From Schistocerca nitens (Eukaryota > Arthropoda > Insecta > Orthoptera > Acrididae): a stretch of 64,000 bases of DNA. The notes under the pieces were generated by a model. It saw only the letters and a list, made by a program, of their open reading frames with translations. It ran no database searches and was not told where the DNA came from. Made by a program: the position numbers and the translations under genes. Shown here piece after piece: positions 1 to 10,535 of this stretch. The stretch lies in NCBI RefSeq assembly GCF_023898315.1, contig NC_064619.1, positions 347,830,650-347,894,649 on the forward strand, read 5' to 3'. Every line of letters starts with the position of its first letter. Position 1 is the first letter of the stretch.

Positions 1-1530
1 GTGGCAGCTGAAGATAGAAAAACGAAAGCCGAAGTTTTAATTTCACGTTCAAGAAATCGTTCACACTGGAGAACAGTACAGACATACCGTCATTTGACCA
101 ATGGACAGACTCTCGTACGGACTACGTAGAAATAAGCATACCTGGCGTAGAGAAACAACTGAAAGATTTGAAAACAAATAAATCACCAGGTCGCGATGGA
201 ATCCCAGTTAAATCTAACACAGTACTCTATGGTGGTGGCCACTTACTTAGCTTCCATTTATCGTGAATTTCTCGCCCACCGCAAAGTCCCGACCAACTGA
301 AAAAAAGCGTAGGTGACTCCAGTACATAAGAAATGCAAGAGAACGGAACCACAAAATTACAGACCAATATACCTAACTTCTGTTTGCTGCAGAATCCTCG
401 AACATATTCTCAGTTCGAATACAACAGACGTCCTTGAAACTAAGAAGTTTATGTCCACGAATCAGCACGGTCTTAGAAAACATCGCTCATACGAAACTCA
501 AGTTGCCCTTTTCTTGGATGATACACTGAGAACTATGGATGAAGGGCAACAGGCAGATTCCATATTTCTAGGTTTCCGGAAAGCATTTGACACGGTACCC
601 CATAGCAGACTGTTAACATAGGTAAGAGCATATATGAGTGGTTCGAAGACTTCTTAAATAACAGAACCCAGTATGTTGTCTTCGACAGCGAGTATTCTTC
701 AGAGACAAGGGTGTCGTCAGGAGTGCACCAGGGAAGTGGGATAGGGCCGCTATTGTTCTTTATACACATAAACGATACGGCGGACAGGCTGAACAGCGGT
801 ATGCGGTTGTTTGCTGATGATGCCGTGGTGTACGGTAAGATGTCGGAGTTGAGTGACTGTAAGAAGATACAGGACGACTTAGACTAAATTTCCAGTTGGT
901 ATGGTGAATGGCATCTACCCCTAAATATAGGAAAATATAAGTTAATGCGGATGAGTAAGAAGAAGAAACGTGTAATATTCGGATACAGTTTTACTAGTGT
1001 CTTTCTTGACACAGTCAAGTCGTTTAAATATCTGGGCGTGACGTTGCAAAGCGATCTGAGGTGGAACGAGCGTGTGAGAACTGTGGTAGGGAAGGCATAT
1101 TGTCGTATTCCGTTTATTGGGAGAATTTTAGGAAACAAAGGTTCACCTATAATGGAGACCGCATATAGGGCGCTGGTGTGACCTTTCTTTAAGTACTGCT
1201 AGAGTGTTTGGGATCTGTACCATGTCGGATTGAAGGAAGACACCGAACGATTTCAGGGTCGGGCTGCTAAATTTGTTACCAGTAGGTTCGAACAACACGT
1301 AAGTGCTTCGGGAACTCGAACTGGTATTCGTGGAGGGAAGACAACGTTCTTTTCGAGAAACACTCAAGAGAAAATTTACAGACCGGGCATTTGAAGAGGA
1401 CTGCCGAATGATTCTGTCGCTGCCAACACACGTCTCGCGTAAGGTCCACGAAGATAAGATACGAGAAACGACGGCTCGTACAGTCGTTTTTCCTTCACTC
1501 TATTTGCGAGTGGAACAGGAGGGGAAATGA
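1..1530 (+). pseudogene. Reverse transcriptase pseudogene (ORF2 of N1)
   Basis: Decayed RT-coding region. About 160-220 translates to the linker that precedes the RT fingers (SPGRDGIPV). Position 313-621 carries the RPIYLTSVCCRILE and FRKAFDTVPH motifs, and 810-821 encodes the catalytic FADD box. Position 945-1180 matches the RT connection region (KYLGVTLQSDLRWNERV). The C-terminus runs to a TGA at 1528. Several frame changes and stops interrupt it, for example TAA after the palm at 884-886 and TGA after the ALV motif near 1180. The same residues are seen in N3 and N2, so the family call is firm. The element cannot encode a working enzyme. Confidence 0.85.
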
Positions 1531-1592
1531 CAAGTAACGGTACGGGGTACCCTCCACCACGAACTGTAAGGTGTAGATGTAGATGTAGAAGA
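1..1592 (+). mobile_element. Non-LTR retrotransposon fragment N1 (CR1/L2-like), 3' part
   Basis: The 3' part of a LINE that enters from the left edge. It contains reverse-transcriptase coding remains, then a short 3' UTR ending in a TGTAGA-type short repeat (about 1572-1589). The same kind of tail ends N3 at 4258 and N2 at about 2228, both on the opposite strand, so the three belong to one family or close subfamilies. The tail is followed by 14 bp that serve as the target duplication of a SINE. The element is inactive because its frames are broken. Confidence 0.85.
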
Positions 1593-1606
1593 CATACTCA
1601 TTAGTG

Positions 1607-1814
1607 CCCTCATCCCGTGGTCGTGCGGTAGCGTTCTCGCTTCCCACGCCCGGGTTCCCGGGTTCGATTCCCGGCGGGGTCAGGGATTTTCTCTGCCTCG
1701 TGATGGCTGGGTGTTGTGTGCTGTCCTTAGGTTTGTTAGGTTTAAGTAGTTCTAAGTTCTAGGGGACTTATGACCACAGCAGTTGAGTCCCATAGTGCTC
1801 AGAGCCATTTGAAC
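1607..1814 (+). mobile_element. tRNA-headed SINE with 14-bp target duplication
   Basis: A short retrotransposon made by RNA polymerase III. The tRNA-like head (about 1607-1682) has an A-box-like TGGTCGTGCGG and a B box GGTTCGATTCC. The body and tail carry GTTAGGTTTAAGTAGTTC, CTAAGTTCTAGGGGAC and CATAGTGCTCAGAGCC. It is flanked by exact repeats CATACTCATTAGTG at 1593-1606 and 1815-1828, so it inserted just past the tail of N1. Its tail module is shared with the SINE at 48817, but the head differs. Confidence 0.9.
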
Positions 1815-1828
1815 CATACTCATTAGTG

Positions 1829-2227
1829 ATAAGATATACTAGAGGTATCCTAGAGGCCACCACCAGAGCGGTAAAGCCACTGCCTCCACTCTGTTCTCTT
1901 TAGAGCAATAAAACACTCCTCTTCGTCGTACACAGTGTGTCGTCTTTTCTATACTTCCTTCTGCCGATCACCTAGACTGCATTCACGATAACCTAAATGG
2001 GTGGATTCAATCCATGGTATGACACACTCTCACACAACATAGAGGAGCAACTTCAGCATCAACTTTACCCTTCCTGTAAGAGGCAGTCAAATGAAAACCG
2101 GACACCCACGACAGCGGGAACTGGAATGGTTCCATTCAAAAGTAAAAATGGATGAATGATTTGGGGGTAGGGGACCAAACAGGGAGGTGTAGGATTAGGA
2201 TGGGGAAGAAGGCGGCCTGCACTTTTA
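1829..2227. other. Unassigned stretch
   Basis: No gene seen. A polyadenylation-type AATAAA sits near 1907. The stretch could be the end of an LTR or old host sequence, but I can support neither. Confidence 0.4.
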
Positions 2228-2399
2228 CATCTACATCTGCGTGATTACTCTGCTATTCACAATAAAGTGCTTAGAAGAGGGTTCAACGGACCACCTTCAA
2301 GCTGTCTCTCTACAGTTCCTATCTCGAAAGGGGCGCTGGGAAAACGATCACATAAATTTTGGTGTACGAGCCCGGATTTCTCTTATTTTATCGTGATGA

Positions 2400-4257
2400 T
2401 CATTTCTCCCTATGTAGGTGGGTGCTATCAGAAGGTTTTCGTAATCGGAGGAGAAACTGGAGATTGAAATTCATGAGAAGATCCCGTCGCAACGAAAAAT
2501 GCCTTTGTTTTAATGAATGCCACTCCATTTCTCGTATAACGCCTGTGGCACTATCTCCCCTACTTCGCGGTAATACAAAACGAGCTGCCCTTCTATGAAC
2601 TTTTTGAATGTCATCCGTCAGTCCCATCTGATGCGGATACCACACCACACAGAAATACTCCAGAATAGGACGGACAAGCGTGGTGTACGCAGTCTCCTTA
2701 GTAGACCTGTTGCACCTCCTAAGTGTTCTGCCAATGAATCGCAGTCTTTGGCTGGCTCTATCCACAACATTATCTATGTGATCGTTCCAGTTTAGGGTAT
2801 TTGTAATTTTAATCACTAAGTATTTAGTTGAATTTACAGTCTTCACATTTGTGTGACTTATCACGTAATCGAAATTTAGCGGATTTCTTTTAGTACACAT
2901 GTGAATAACTTTACACTTTTCTTTATTCAAGGTCAATTGCCACATTTCGCACCTTACAGATATCATATCTAAATCATTTTGCAAGTCGTTTTGGTCATCT
3001 GACGACTTTAAAAGATGGTAAATGTTAGTATCATCTGCAAACAATCTAAGACGGCTGCTGAGATTGTTAATATAGATCAGGAACAATAGAGGGCCTATAA
3101 CACTTCCTTGGGGAACGCCGAATATTATTTCTGTTTTTCTCGATGACATTCCGTCTATCACTACGAACTGTGACCTATCTGACAGGAAATCACGAATCCA
3201 TGGCACAACTGAGGCGATATTCCATAGGCACGCGGTTTGGTTAGAAGTCGCTTGTGAGGAACGGTGTCGAAAGCCTTCTGGAAATCTAAAATTATGGAAT
3301 CAATTTGACACCCCTTGTCGATAGCACTCATTACCTCATGATTATAAAGAGCTAGTTGTGTTTCCCATGATCGATATTTTCTGAAACCGGGCTGACTACG
3401 TGCCAATAAATCGTTTCCTTCGATGTACTTCAGAATGTTCGAATACAGTATATGTTCCAAAACCCTACTGCAAATCGACGTTAGTGATATGGGACTGTAA
3501 TTCAACGGATTACTCTTACTTCCTTTATGGAATTGGGGTGACTTCAGCAATTTTCCAGTCGTTAGCAACGGATCTTTCTGTGAGCGAGTGGTTGTATATA
3601 ATTGCTATATATGGAGCTATTGTAACAGCATACTCTGTGAGGAATGTGGCCGCGCTGACTGGCCGCTCGTTTAGAGGATCTATGCCACTGACTGCGCCGC
3701 CCCTCCCGCTGGAGGTTCGAGTCCTCCCCCGGTCATGTGTGTGTGTGTGTGTGTGTTGTTGTTAATATAAGTTAGTTTAAGTAGTGTGTAAGTCTAGGAA
3801 CCGATGACCTCAGTAGATTCGTCCATTAGAAATTCACACGCATTTGAACATTTTAGAGGAATCTGACTGGTATACAATGTCGACCGGAAGCCTTGCTTTT
3901 ATTAAATGATTTAAGCTGCTTTGCGACACCGAAGATATCTATTTCTGTGTTTCTTATCTTGGCAGTTGTTCTTGATTGCAATTCAGGAATATTTACCTCG
4001 TCGTCTTTGGTGAAGGAGTTTCGGAAAATTGTGTTTAATAACTGTGCTTTAGTGGCATTGTCATCAGTGACTTCACCGTTGCTATCGCGCAGTGAAGGTA
4101 TTGATTGCGTCTTGCCACTGGTGTGCTTTAAGTATGACCAGAATCTCTTTGGGTTTCCTGCCAGAATTGGAGGCAGAGTTTTGTTGTAAAAATTACTGAA
4201 ACCATCTCGCATTGAAGTACGCTCTATATTTCAAACTTCTGCAAAACTCTGCAAGTC
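2400..4257 (-). pseudogene. N2 ORF2, reverse transcriptase half
   Basis: Minus-strand RT. Position 3863-4212 encodes the pre-RT region (KRFWSYLKHTSGKTQ). Position 3161-3645 encodes the fingers and palm (YSPISLTSICSRVLEHIL, LDFQKAFDTVPHKRLL). Position 2400-3206 encodes the catalytic region (GVPQGSVIGPLLF, LRLFADDTN) and the connection domain. A SINE interrupts it at 3646-3855, and a frame change lies near 3205 between the palm and the VPQGS segment. With one target-site copy removed, the reading frame runs straight through the SINE position, which is direct evidence that the SINE landed in coding sequence. The C-terminus ends at TAA 2400 and differs from N3. Inactive. Confidence 0.85.
3646..3855 (+). 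mobile_element. tRNA-headed SINE inserted in N2 RT
   Basis: Starts GTGGCCGCGCTGACTGG and has a B-box-like GGTTCGAGTCC near 3714, a (TG)n run at about 3736-3756, and a body with GTTAGTTTAAGTAGTGTG and GGAACCGATGACCTCAG. It is flanked by GAGGAAT at 3639-3645 and 3856-3862. The repeat is only 7 bp, but removing the SINE plus one copy restores the RT reading frame, which supports these limits. The body resembles the tail module of the SINEs at 1607 and 48817. Confidence 0.8.
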
Positions 4258-4333
4258 TACATCTACATCTACATTCATACTCCGCAAGCCACCCAACGGT
4301 GTGTGGCGGAGGGCACCTTACGTGCCACTGTCA

Positions 4334-7147
4334 TTACCTCCCTTTCCGGTTCCAGTCGCGTATGGTTCGCGGGAAGAACGACTGTCTGAAAGCCTCCGTG
4401 CGCGCTCTAATCTCTCTAATTTTACATTCGTGATCTCCTCGGGAGGTATAAGTAGGGGGAAGCAATATACTCGATACCTCATCCGGAAATGCACCCTCTC
4501 GAAACCTGGCGAGCAAGCTACACCGCGATGCAGAGCGCCTCTCTTGCAGAGTCTGCCACTTGAGTTTATTAAACATGTCCGTAACGCTATCACGGTTACC
4601 AAATAACCCTGTGACGAAACGCGCCGCTCTTCTTTGGATCTTCTCTATCTCCTCCGTCAACCCGATCTGGTACGGATCCCACACTGATGAGCAATACTCA
4701 AGTATAGGTCGAACGAGTGTTTTGTAAGCCACCTCCTTTGTTGATGGACTACATTTTCTAAGCACTCTCCCAATGAATCTCAACCTGGTACCCGCCTTAC
4801 CAACAATTAATTTTATATGATCATTCCACTTCAAATCGTTCCGCACCCATACTCCCAGATATTTTACAGAAGTAACTGCTACCAGTGTTTGTTCCGCTAT
4901 CATATAATCATACAATAAAGGATCCTACTTTCTATGTATTCGCAATACATTACATTTGTCTATGTTAAGGGACAGTTGCCACTCCCTGCACCAAGTGCCT
5001 ATCCGCTGCAGATCTTCCTGCATTTCGCTACAATTTTCTAATGCTGCAACTTCTCTGTATACTACAGCATCATCCGCAAAAAGCCGCATGGAACTTCCGA
5101 CACTATCTACTAGGTCATTTATATATATTGTGAAAAGCAATGGTCCCATAACACTCCCCTGTGGCACGCCAGAGGTTATCTTAACGTCTGTAGACGTCTC
5201 TCCATTGATAACAACATGCTGTGTTCTGTTTGCTAAAAACTCTTCAATCCAGCCACACAGCTGGTCTGATATTCCGTAGGCTCTTACTTTGTTTATCAGG
5301 CGACAGTGCGGAACTGTATCGAACGCCTTCCGGAAGTCAAGAAAAATAGCATCTACCTGGGAGCCTGTATCTAATATTTTCGGGGTCTCATGAACAAATA
5401 ACGCGAGTTGAGTCTCACACGATCGCTGTTTCCTGAATCCATGTTCATTCCTACAAAGTAGTTTCTGGGTTTCCAGAAATGACATGATACGCGACCAAAA
5501 AACATGATCTAAAATTCTACAACAGATCGATGTCAGAGATACAGGCCTATAGTTTTTCGCACCTGCTCGACGACCCTTCTTGAAAACTGGAACTGCCTGT
5601 GCTCTTTTACAATTATTTGAAACCTTCCGTTCCTCTAGAGACTTGCGGTACACGGCTGTTAGAAGGGGGGCAAGTTCTTTCGTGTACTCTGTGTAGAATC
5701 GAATTGGTATCCCGTCAGGTCCAGTGGACTCTCCTCTGTTGAGTGATTTCGGTTGCTTTTGTATTCCTTGGACACTTATTTTGATATCAGCCATTTCTTC
5801 GTTTGTGCGAGGATTTAGAGAAGGAACTGCAGTGCGGTCTTCCTCTGTGAAACAGCTTTGGAAAAAGGTGTTTAGTATTTCAGCTTTACGCGTGTCATCC
5901 TCTGTTTCAATGCCATCATCATCCCGGAGTGTCTGGATATGCTGTTTCGATCCACTTACTGATTTAACGTAAGACCAGAACTTCCTAGGATTTTCTGTCA
6001 AATTGGTACATAGAATTTTACTTTAGAATTCACCGAACGCTTCACGCATAGCCTTCCTTACGCTAACTTTGACATCATTTAGCTTCTGTTTGTCTGAGAG
6101 GTTTTTGCTGCGTTTAAACTTGGTGTGAAGCTCTCTTTGCTTTCGCAGTAGTTTCTTAACTTTGTTGTTGTACCACGATGGGTTTTTCCCGTCCCTCACA
6201 GTTTTACTCGGCACGTACCTGTCTAAATCGTATTTTACGATTGCCTTGAACTTTTTCCATAAACACTCAACATTGTCAGTGTCGGAACAGAAATTTTCGT
6301 TTTGATCTGTTAGGTAGTCTGAAATCTGCCTTCTATTACTCTTGCTAAACAGATAAACCTTCCTCCCTTCTTTTATATTCCTATTAACTTCCATATTCAG
6401 GGATGCTACAACGGCCTTATGATCACTGATTTCCTGTTCTGCACTTACAGAGTCGAAAAGTTCGGGTCTGTTTGTTATCAGTAGGTCCAAGATGTTATCT
6501 CCCCGAGTCGGTTCTCTGTTTAATTGCTCGAGGTAATTTTCGGATAGTGCACTCAGTATAATGTCACTCGATGCTCTGTCCCTACCACCCGTCCTAAACA
6601 TCTGAGTGTCCCAGTCTATATCTGGTAAATTGAAATCTCCACCTAAGACTATAACATGCTGAGGAAATTAATGTGAAATGTATTCCAAATTTTCTCTCAG
6701 TTGTTCTGCCCCTAACGCTGCTGAGTCGGGAGGTCGGTAAAAGGAGCCAATTATTAACCCAGCTCGGTTGTTGAGTGTAACCTCCACCCATAATAATTCA
6801 CAGGAACTATCCACTTCTACTTCACTACAGGATAAACTACTACTAACAGCGACGAACACTCCACCACCGGTTGCATGCAATCTATCCTTCCTAAACACCG
6901 TCTGTACCTTTGTAAAAATTTCGGCAGAATTTATCTCTGGCTTCAGCCAGCTCTCTGTACCTATAACGATTTCAGCTTCGGTGCTTTCTATCAGCGCTTG
7001 AAGTTCCGGTACTTTACCAACGCAGCTTCGACAGTTTACAATTACAATACCGATTGCTGCTTGGTCCTCGCATGTCCTGACTTTTCTCTGCACCCTTTGA
7101 GGCTGTTGCACTTTCTGTACTTGCCCGAGGCCATCTAACCTAAAAAA
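4334..7147 (-). pseudogene. N3 ORF2: apurinic-like endonuclease plus reverse transcriptase
   Basis: One reading frame of about 938 codons. The endonuclease (about 7060-6380) opens with VNCRSCVGKVPELQ and shows GTESWLKPEIN, GSFYRPP, GGDFNLPDIDW and the SDH motif (ISDHKAVVASL). A basic linker follows (about 6300-6030), then RT (about 5950-4930) with YRPVSLTSICCRILDH, DFRKAFDTVPH, SGVPQGSVMGPLLF and FADD at 5069-5080. The RT connection region (about 4890-4334) has VKYLGVWVRNDLKWNDH. In-frame stops sit at 6668-6670, 6023-6025 and 4925-4927, each with coherent protein on both sides, so they are point lesions. There is no ATG before the endonuclease core, which points to entry by -1 frameshift from ORF1. 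Confidence 0.9.
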
Positions 7148-8121
7148 CCGCCCAGTCCACGCCGCACAACCCCTGCTACCCGTGTAGCCGCTTGCTGCGT
7201 GTAGTGGACTCCTGACCTATCCAGCGGAACCCGAAACTCCACCACCCTATGGCGCAAGTCGAGGAATCTGCAGCCCACATGGTCGCAGAACCGTCTCAGC
7301 CTCTGATTCAGACCCTCCACTCGGCTCTGTACCAAAGGTCCGCAGTCAGTCCTGTCGACGATGCTGCAGATGGTGAGCTCTGCTTTCATCCCACTAGCGA
7401 GACTGGCAGTCTTCACCAAATCAGATAGCCGCCGGAAGCCAGAGAGGATTTCCTCCGATCCATAGCGACACACATCATTGGTGCCGACATGAGCGACCAC
7501 CTGCAGATGGGTGCACCCTGTACCCTTCATGGCATCTGGAAGGACCCTTTCCACATCTGGAATGACTCCCCCCGGTATGCACACGGAGTGCACATTGGTT
7601 TTCTTCCCCTCTCTTGCTGCCATTTCCCTAAGGGGCCCCATTACGCGCCTGACGTTGGAGCTCCCAACTACCAGTAAGCCCACCCTCTGCGACCGCCTGG
7701 ATCTTGCAGACCGAGGGGCAACCTCTGGAACAGGACAAGCAGCCATGTCAGGCCGAAGATCAGTATCAGCCTGAGACAGAACCTGAAACCGGTTCGTCAG
7801 ACAAACTGGAGAGGCCTTCCGTTCAGCCCTCCGGAATGTCTTTCGCCCCCTGCCACACCTTGAGACGACCTCCCACTCCACCACAGGTGAGGGATCAGCC
7901 TCAATGCGGGCAGTATCCCGGGCAACCACAGTCTTAGTCCGATCGGGGGATGCGTGGGACGAGCTGGCCGTCCCCGACAACCCCCCATCCGGACCCCAAC
8001 AGTGATGCCCATTGGCAACAGCCTCAAGCTGTGTGACCGAAGCCAACACTGCCTGAAGCTGGGAGCGAAGGGATGCCAACTCAGCCTGCATCCGAACACA
8101 GCAGTTAAAGTCCCTATCCAT
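7135..8121 (-). CDS. N3 ORF1: SGNH/GDSL esterase-like ORF1 protein with short coiled coil
   Basis: A 328-residue open frame starting at ATG 8121 (MDRDFNCC). Residues about 12-35 form a short heptad-like helix (ELASLRSQLQAVLASVTQLE). After a charged spacer, the C-terminal half (about 148-325) resembles the esterase domain known from ORF1 of CR1-type LINEs. It has block I VGLLVVGSSNVRRV, where GSS-N stands for the usual GDS-x, block III VVAHVGTNDV with GxND, and a block V-like DRSGVHYT. The usual D-G-V-H is S-G-V-H here, so the catalytic Asp may be lost or displaced to the D three residues upstream of the GVH triplet. Family knowledge links such proteins to RNA binding and lipid or membrane interaction; the role here is inferred. 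It ends at the frameshift site. Confidence 0.8.
   Translation of the reverse strand: MDRDFNCCVRMQAELASLRSQLQAVLASVTQLEAVANGHHCWGPDGGLSGTASSSHASPDRTKTVVARDTARIEADPSPVVEWEVVSRCGRGRKTFRRAERKASPVCLTNRFQVLSQADTDLRPDMAACPVPEVAPRSARSRRSQRVGLLVVGSSNVRRVMGPLREMAAREGKKTNVHSVCIPGGVIPDVERVLPDAMKGTGCTHLQVVAHVGTNDVCRYGSEEILSGFRRLSDLVKTASLASGMKAELTICSIVDRTDCGPLVQSRVEGLNQRLRRFCDHVGCRFLDLRHRVVEFRVPLDRSGVHYTQQAATRVAGVVRRGLGGFLG
7141..7147 (-). promoter_or_regulatory. Candidate -1 ribosomal frameshift heptamer T TTT TTA
   Basis: On the minus strand ORF1 ends GGT TTT TTA GGT TAG. The underlying heptamer T TTT TTA is a textbook X XXY YYZ slip site in the ORF1 frame. Slipping back one base bypasses the TAG at 7135-7137 and enters ORF2 as TTT TTT AGG TTA GAT. 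Eight bases downstream, 7132-7126 can pair with 7070-7063 (GGCCTCG with CGAGGACC, one bulge), though the loop is 55 nt and the stem is weak. The older copy N2 has C TTT TTA at 10542-10536, with its stop at the same distance. Confidence 0.55.
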
Positions 8122-8187
8122 GCTAAAAACTGTTTTGCAAAGAACGTCTGAACTAATCTACAGAGAGCGCAAAGAAATCGACAAGTC

Positions 8188-8357
8188 TTGGGGATTTGGC
8201 ATTCTTTTAAATTTGGCATGCTTTTTTCGCTGCTTCTGCAACAGCGATCTGACGCGTTTTGTGTAGCGTGGGGGATCAGTACCATCATTTATTAACTTAT
8301 GTGATATATATCTCTCTCAACTGCTGTCAATATTATCTCTTTGTAATCATTCCGCAA
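8188..8357 (-). pseudogene. N2 ORF2 linker segment
   Basis: Reads PRYTKRVRSLLQKQRKKH then AKFKRMPNPQDL on the minus strand. This matches the N3 linker (KVKKLLRKQRELHTKFKR). It lies between the right flank of N3 and the left end of the mariner, and it rejoins to the left with 4257 and to the right with 9683. A target-site fragment of N2, not a gene in its own right. Confidence 0.8.
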
Positions 8358-8359
8358 TA

Positions 8360-9680
8360 CGAGGTGCATTCAAGTTCTAAGGCCTCCGATATTTTTTTCT
8401 AATTAACTACTCACCCGAAATCGATGAAACTGGCGTTACTTCTCGACGTAATCACCCTGCAGAGGTACACATTTTTCACAACGCTGACGCCATGATTTAA
8501 TGGCAGCGGCGAAGGCTTCTTTAGGAGTCTGTTTTGACCACTGGAAAATCGCTGAGGCAATAGCAGCACGGCTGGTGAATGTGCGGCCACGGAGAGTGTA
8601 TTTCATTGTTGGAAAAAGCCAAAAGTCACTAGGAGCCAGGTCAGGTAAGTAGGGAGCATGAGGAATCACTTCAAAATTGTTATCACGAAGAAACTGTTGC
8701 GTAACGTTAGCTCGATGTGCGGGTGCGTTGTCTTGGTGAAACAGCACACGCGCAGCCCTTCCCGGACGTTTTTGTTGCAGTGCAGGAAGGAATTTGTTCT
8801 TCAAAACATTTTCGTAGGATGCACCTGTTACCGTAATGCCCTTTGGAACGCAATGGGTAAGGATTACGCCCTCGCTGTCCCAGAACACGGACACCATCAT
8901 TTTTTCAGCACTGGCGATTACCCGAAATTTTTTTGGTGGCGGTGAATCTGTGTGCTTCCATTGAGCTGACTGGCGCATTGTTTCTGGATTGACAAATGGC
9001 ATCCAAGACTCATCCATTGTCACAACCGACGAAAAGAAAGTCCCATTCATGCTGTCGTTGCGTGTCAACATTGCTTGGCAACATGCCACACGGGCAGCCA
9101 TGTGGTCGTTCGTCAGCATTCGTGGCACCCCCCTGGATGACACTTTTCGCATTTTCAGGTCGTCATGCAGGATTGTATGCACAGAACCCACAGAAATGCT
9201 AACTCTGGAGGCGATCTGTTCAACAGTCATTCGGCGATCCCCCAAAACAATTCTCTCCACTTTCTCAATCATGTCGTCAGACCGGCTTGTGCGAGCCCGA
9301 GGTTGTTTCAGTTTGTTGTCACATGATGTTCTGCCTTCATTAAACTGTCACACCCACGAACGCACTTTCGACACATCCATAACTCCATCACCACATGTCT
9401 CCTTCAACTGTCGATGGTTTTGAATTGGTTTCACACCACACAAATTCAGAAAACGAATGAGTGCACACTGTTCAAGTAAGGAAAGCGTCGCCATTTTAAG
9501 TATTTAAAACAGTTCTCATTCTCGCCGCTGGCGGTAAAATTCCATCTGCCGTACGGTGCTGCCATCTCTGGGACGTATTGGCAATGAATGCGGCCTCATT
9601 TTAAAACAATGCGCATGTTTCTATCTCTTTCCAGTCCAGAGAAAAAAAAATCGGAGGCCTTAGAACTTGAATTCACCTCG
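8360..9680 (-). mobile_element. mariner transposon, 1321 bp, in N2
   Basis: Terminal inverted repeats of about 30 bp: the left begins CGAGGTGCATTCAAGTTCTA and the right, reversed, begins CGAGGTGAATTCAAGTTCTA, with one mismatch in the first 20. TA dinucleotides flank both ends (8358-8359, 9681-9682). The transposase gene is on the minus strand. It splits the endonuclease/linker part of N2 ORF2. Termini and length are normal for an autonomous mariner. Confidence 0.93.
8436..9494 (-). pseudogene. mariner transposase with one nonsense codon
   Basis: Frame of 352 codons from ATG 9494 to TAA 8436, close to the usual mariner length of about 345. The N-terminal helix-turn-helix region (MATLLSLLEQ-type start, then about residues 60-110) is followed by the catalytic domain. 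That domain has TMDESW (first Asp), FHQDNAPAH (second Asp) and PYLPDLAPSDFWLF (third Asp). I count 34 residues between the second and third Asp, which is the DD34D signature. The only lesion I see is TGA at 9348-9350 (codon 49, in WV*QF). No frame change is needed to read the whole protein, so this is a recently dead copy. Confidence 0.92.
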
Positions 9681-9682
9681 TA

Positions 9683-10535
9683 TTTCTACGCTTACATGAT
9701 CAGATCGGAAGGAGAGCTGACTGTCTCTTAAAAAAATCATTAAGAACGTTTTTATCAGCTTTTTTAAATAGATAAACTTTGCTTTTCTTTTTGATGGTTG
9801 TAGGAGTTACGGTATTCAGCCTAGCAGCTACTGCCTTGTGGTCGCAAATCCAAGTATTCGTCACGATACTCACTATTTGTCCAGGATTATTTGTTCTAAA
9901 AGGTAAAGTATGAACTAATTGTTCGAAACAATTTTTTGAGAAGACATTAAGTATAATTTCGGATGACGGTTTATCCCTGCCGCCCGCTTTAAATGTATAA
10001 TTTTTGCAGCATATCGAGGGTAGATTACTGTCACCACCGACTATAATTGTATGAGTGGGGGTACCTGTTTGAAATGAGACTCAAGATTTCTTTGAACTGT
10101 TGATCCACTATATCTTCCAAGTCGGGGGGGGGGGGGTCGGTAAAACAACCAATTAATAGTTTAATCTGATGTCAAGTATAACCTCTAACCTTACTATTCC
10201 GCAGGAACTATCCACTTCAATTTCACTACAAGGCAAACTACTTCCGACAGCAATAAATACTCCAGCACCAATTGTATTTAATTTATCCTTTCTGAACACT
10301 GTTAGATCTTTAGAAAAAATTTAAGCTGAGCTCATATCCGACTTTATGCACCTTTCTGGCCTATAACTATTTGATCTTGTGCTTTCTATTAAATCTTGGA
10401 GCTCTGGTTCTTTCCCAACACGGCAACGACAATTTGAAATTACAAAACCCATTGTTTCTACAACTAACTTAGTGAGTTTTACCTGCGCCATTATAGACTT
10501 ACGCATTTTTTGTGGTTCCCTTAGGCCCTCTATTC
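9683..10535 (-). pseudogene. N2 ORF2 endonuclease half
   Basis: Minus-strand remnant reading RIEGLREPQK then SNCRCRVGKEPELQDLIEST, GVFIAVGSSLPCSEIEVDSS, GGDSNLPSI (decayed GGDFNLP) and CDHKAVAARLNT (decayed SDHKAVV). Stops and frame changes are frequent. A poly-G run at about 10123-10136 lies inside. In the -1 frame relative to ORF1, the peptide RIEGL...QK corresponds to RLDGL...QK of N3, so the overlap coding is conserved between the copies. Confidence 0.8.

Larger units (their letters stand above)
4258..8181 (-). mobile_element. Near full-length non-LTR retrotransposon N3 (CR1/L2-like, esterase ORF1)
   Basis: A two-ORF LINE of 3924 bp on the minus strand, inserted into N2 with a CAAGTC duplication (4252-4257 and 8182-8187). 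Layout in its own 5' to 3' order is a leader of about 60 nt (8181-8122), ORF1 (8121-7135), ORF2 (7147-4334) and a 3' UTR of about 75 nt ending in repeats of TGTAGA. ORF1 is open and ORF2 has three in-frame stops but no frame change, so the copy is fairly young yet dead unless stops are suppressed. Long coding frames, microsatellite-like tail and esterase-type ORF1 fit the CR1/L2 group. Clade assignment needs a tree. Confidence 0.9.

Noticed and set aside
1829..2100. Possible solo LTR with AATAAA
   Set aside because: No TG...CA borders or target duplication could be found.
3736..3756. (TG)n run considered as a regulatory repeat
   Set aside because: It lies inside a SINE and is a usual microsatellite of that element type.
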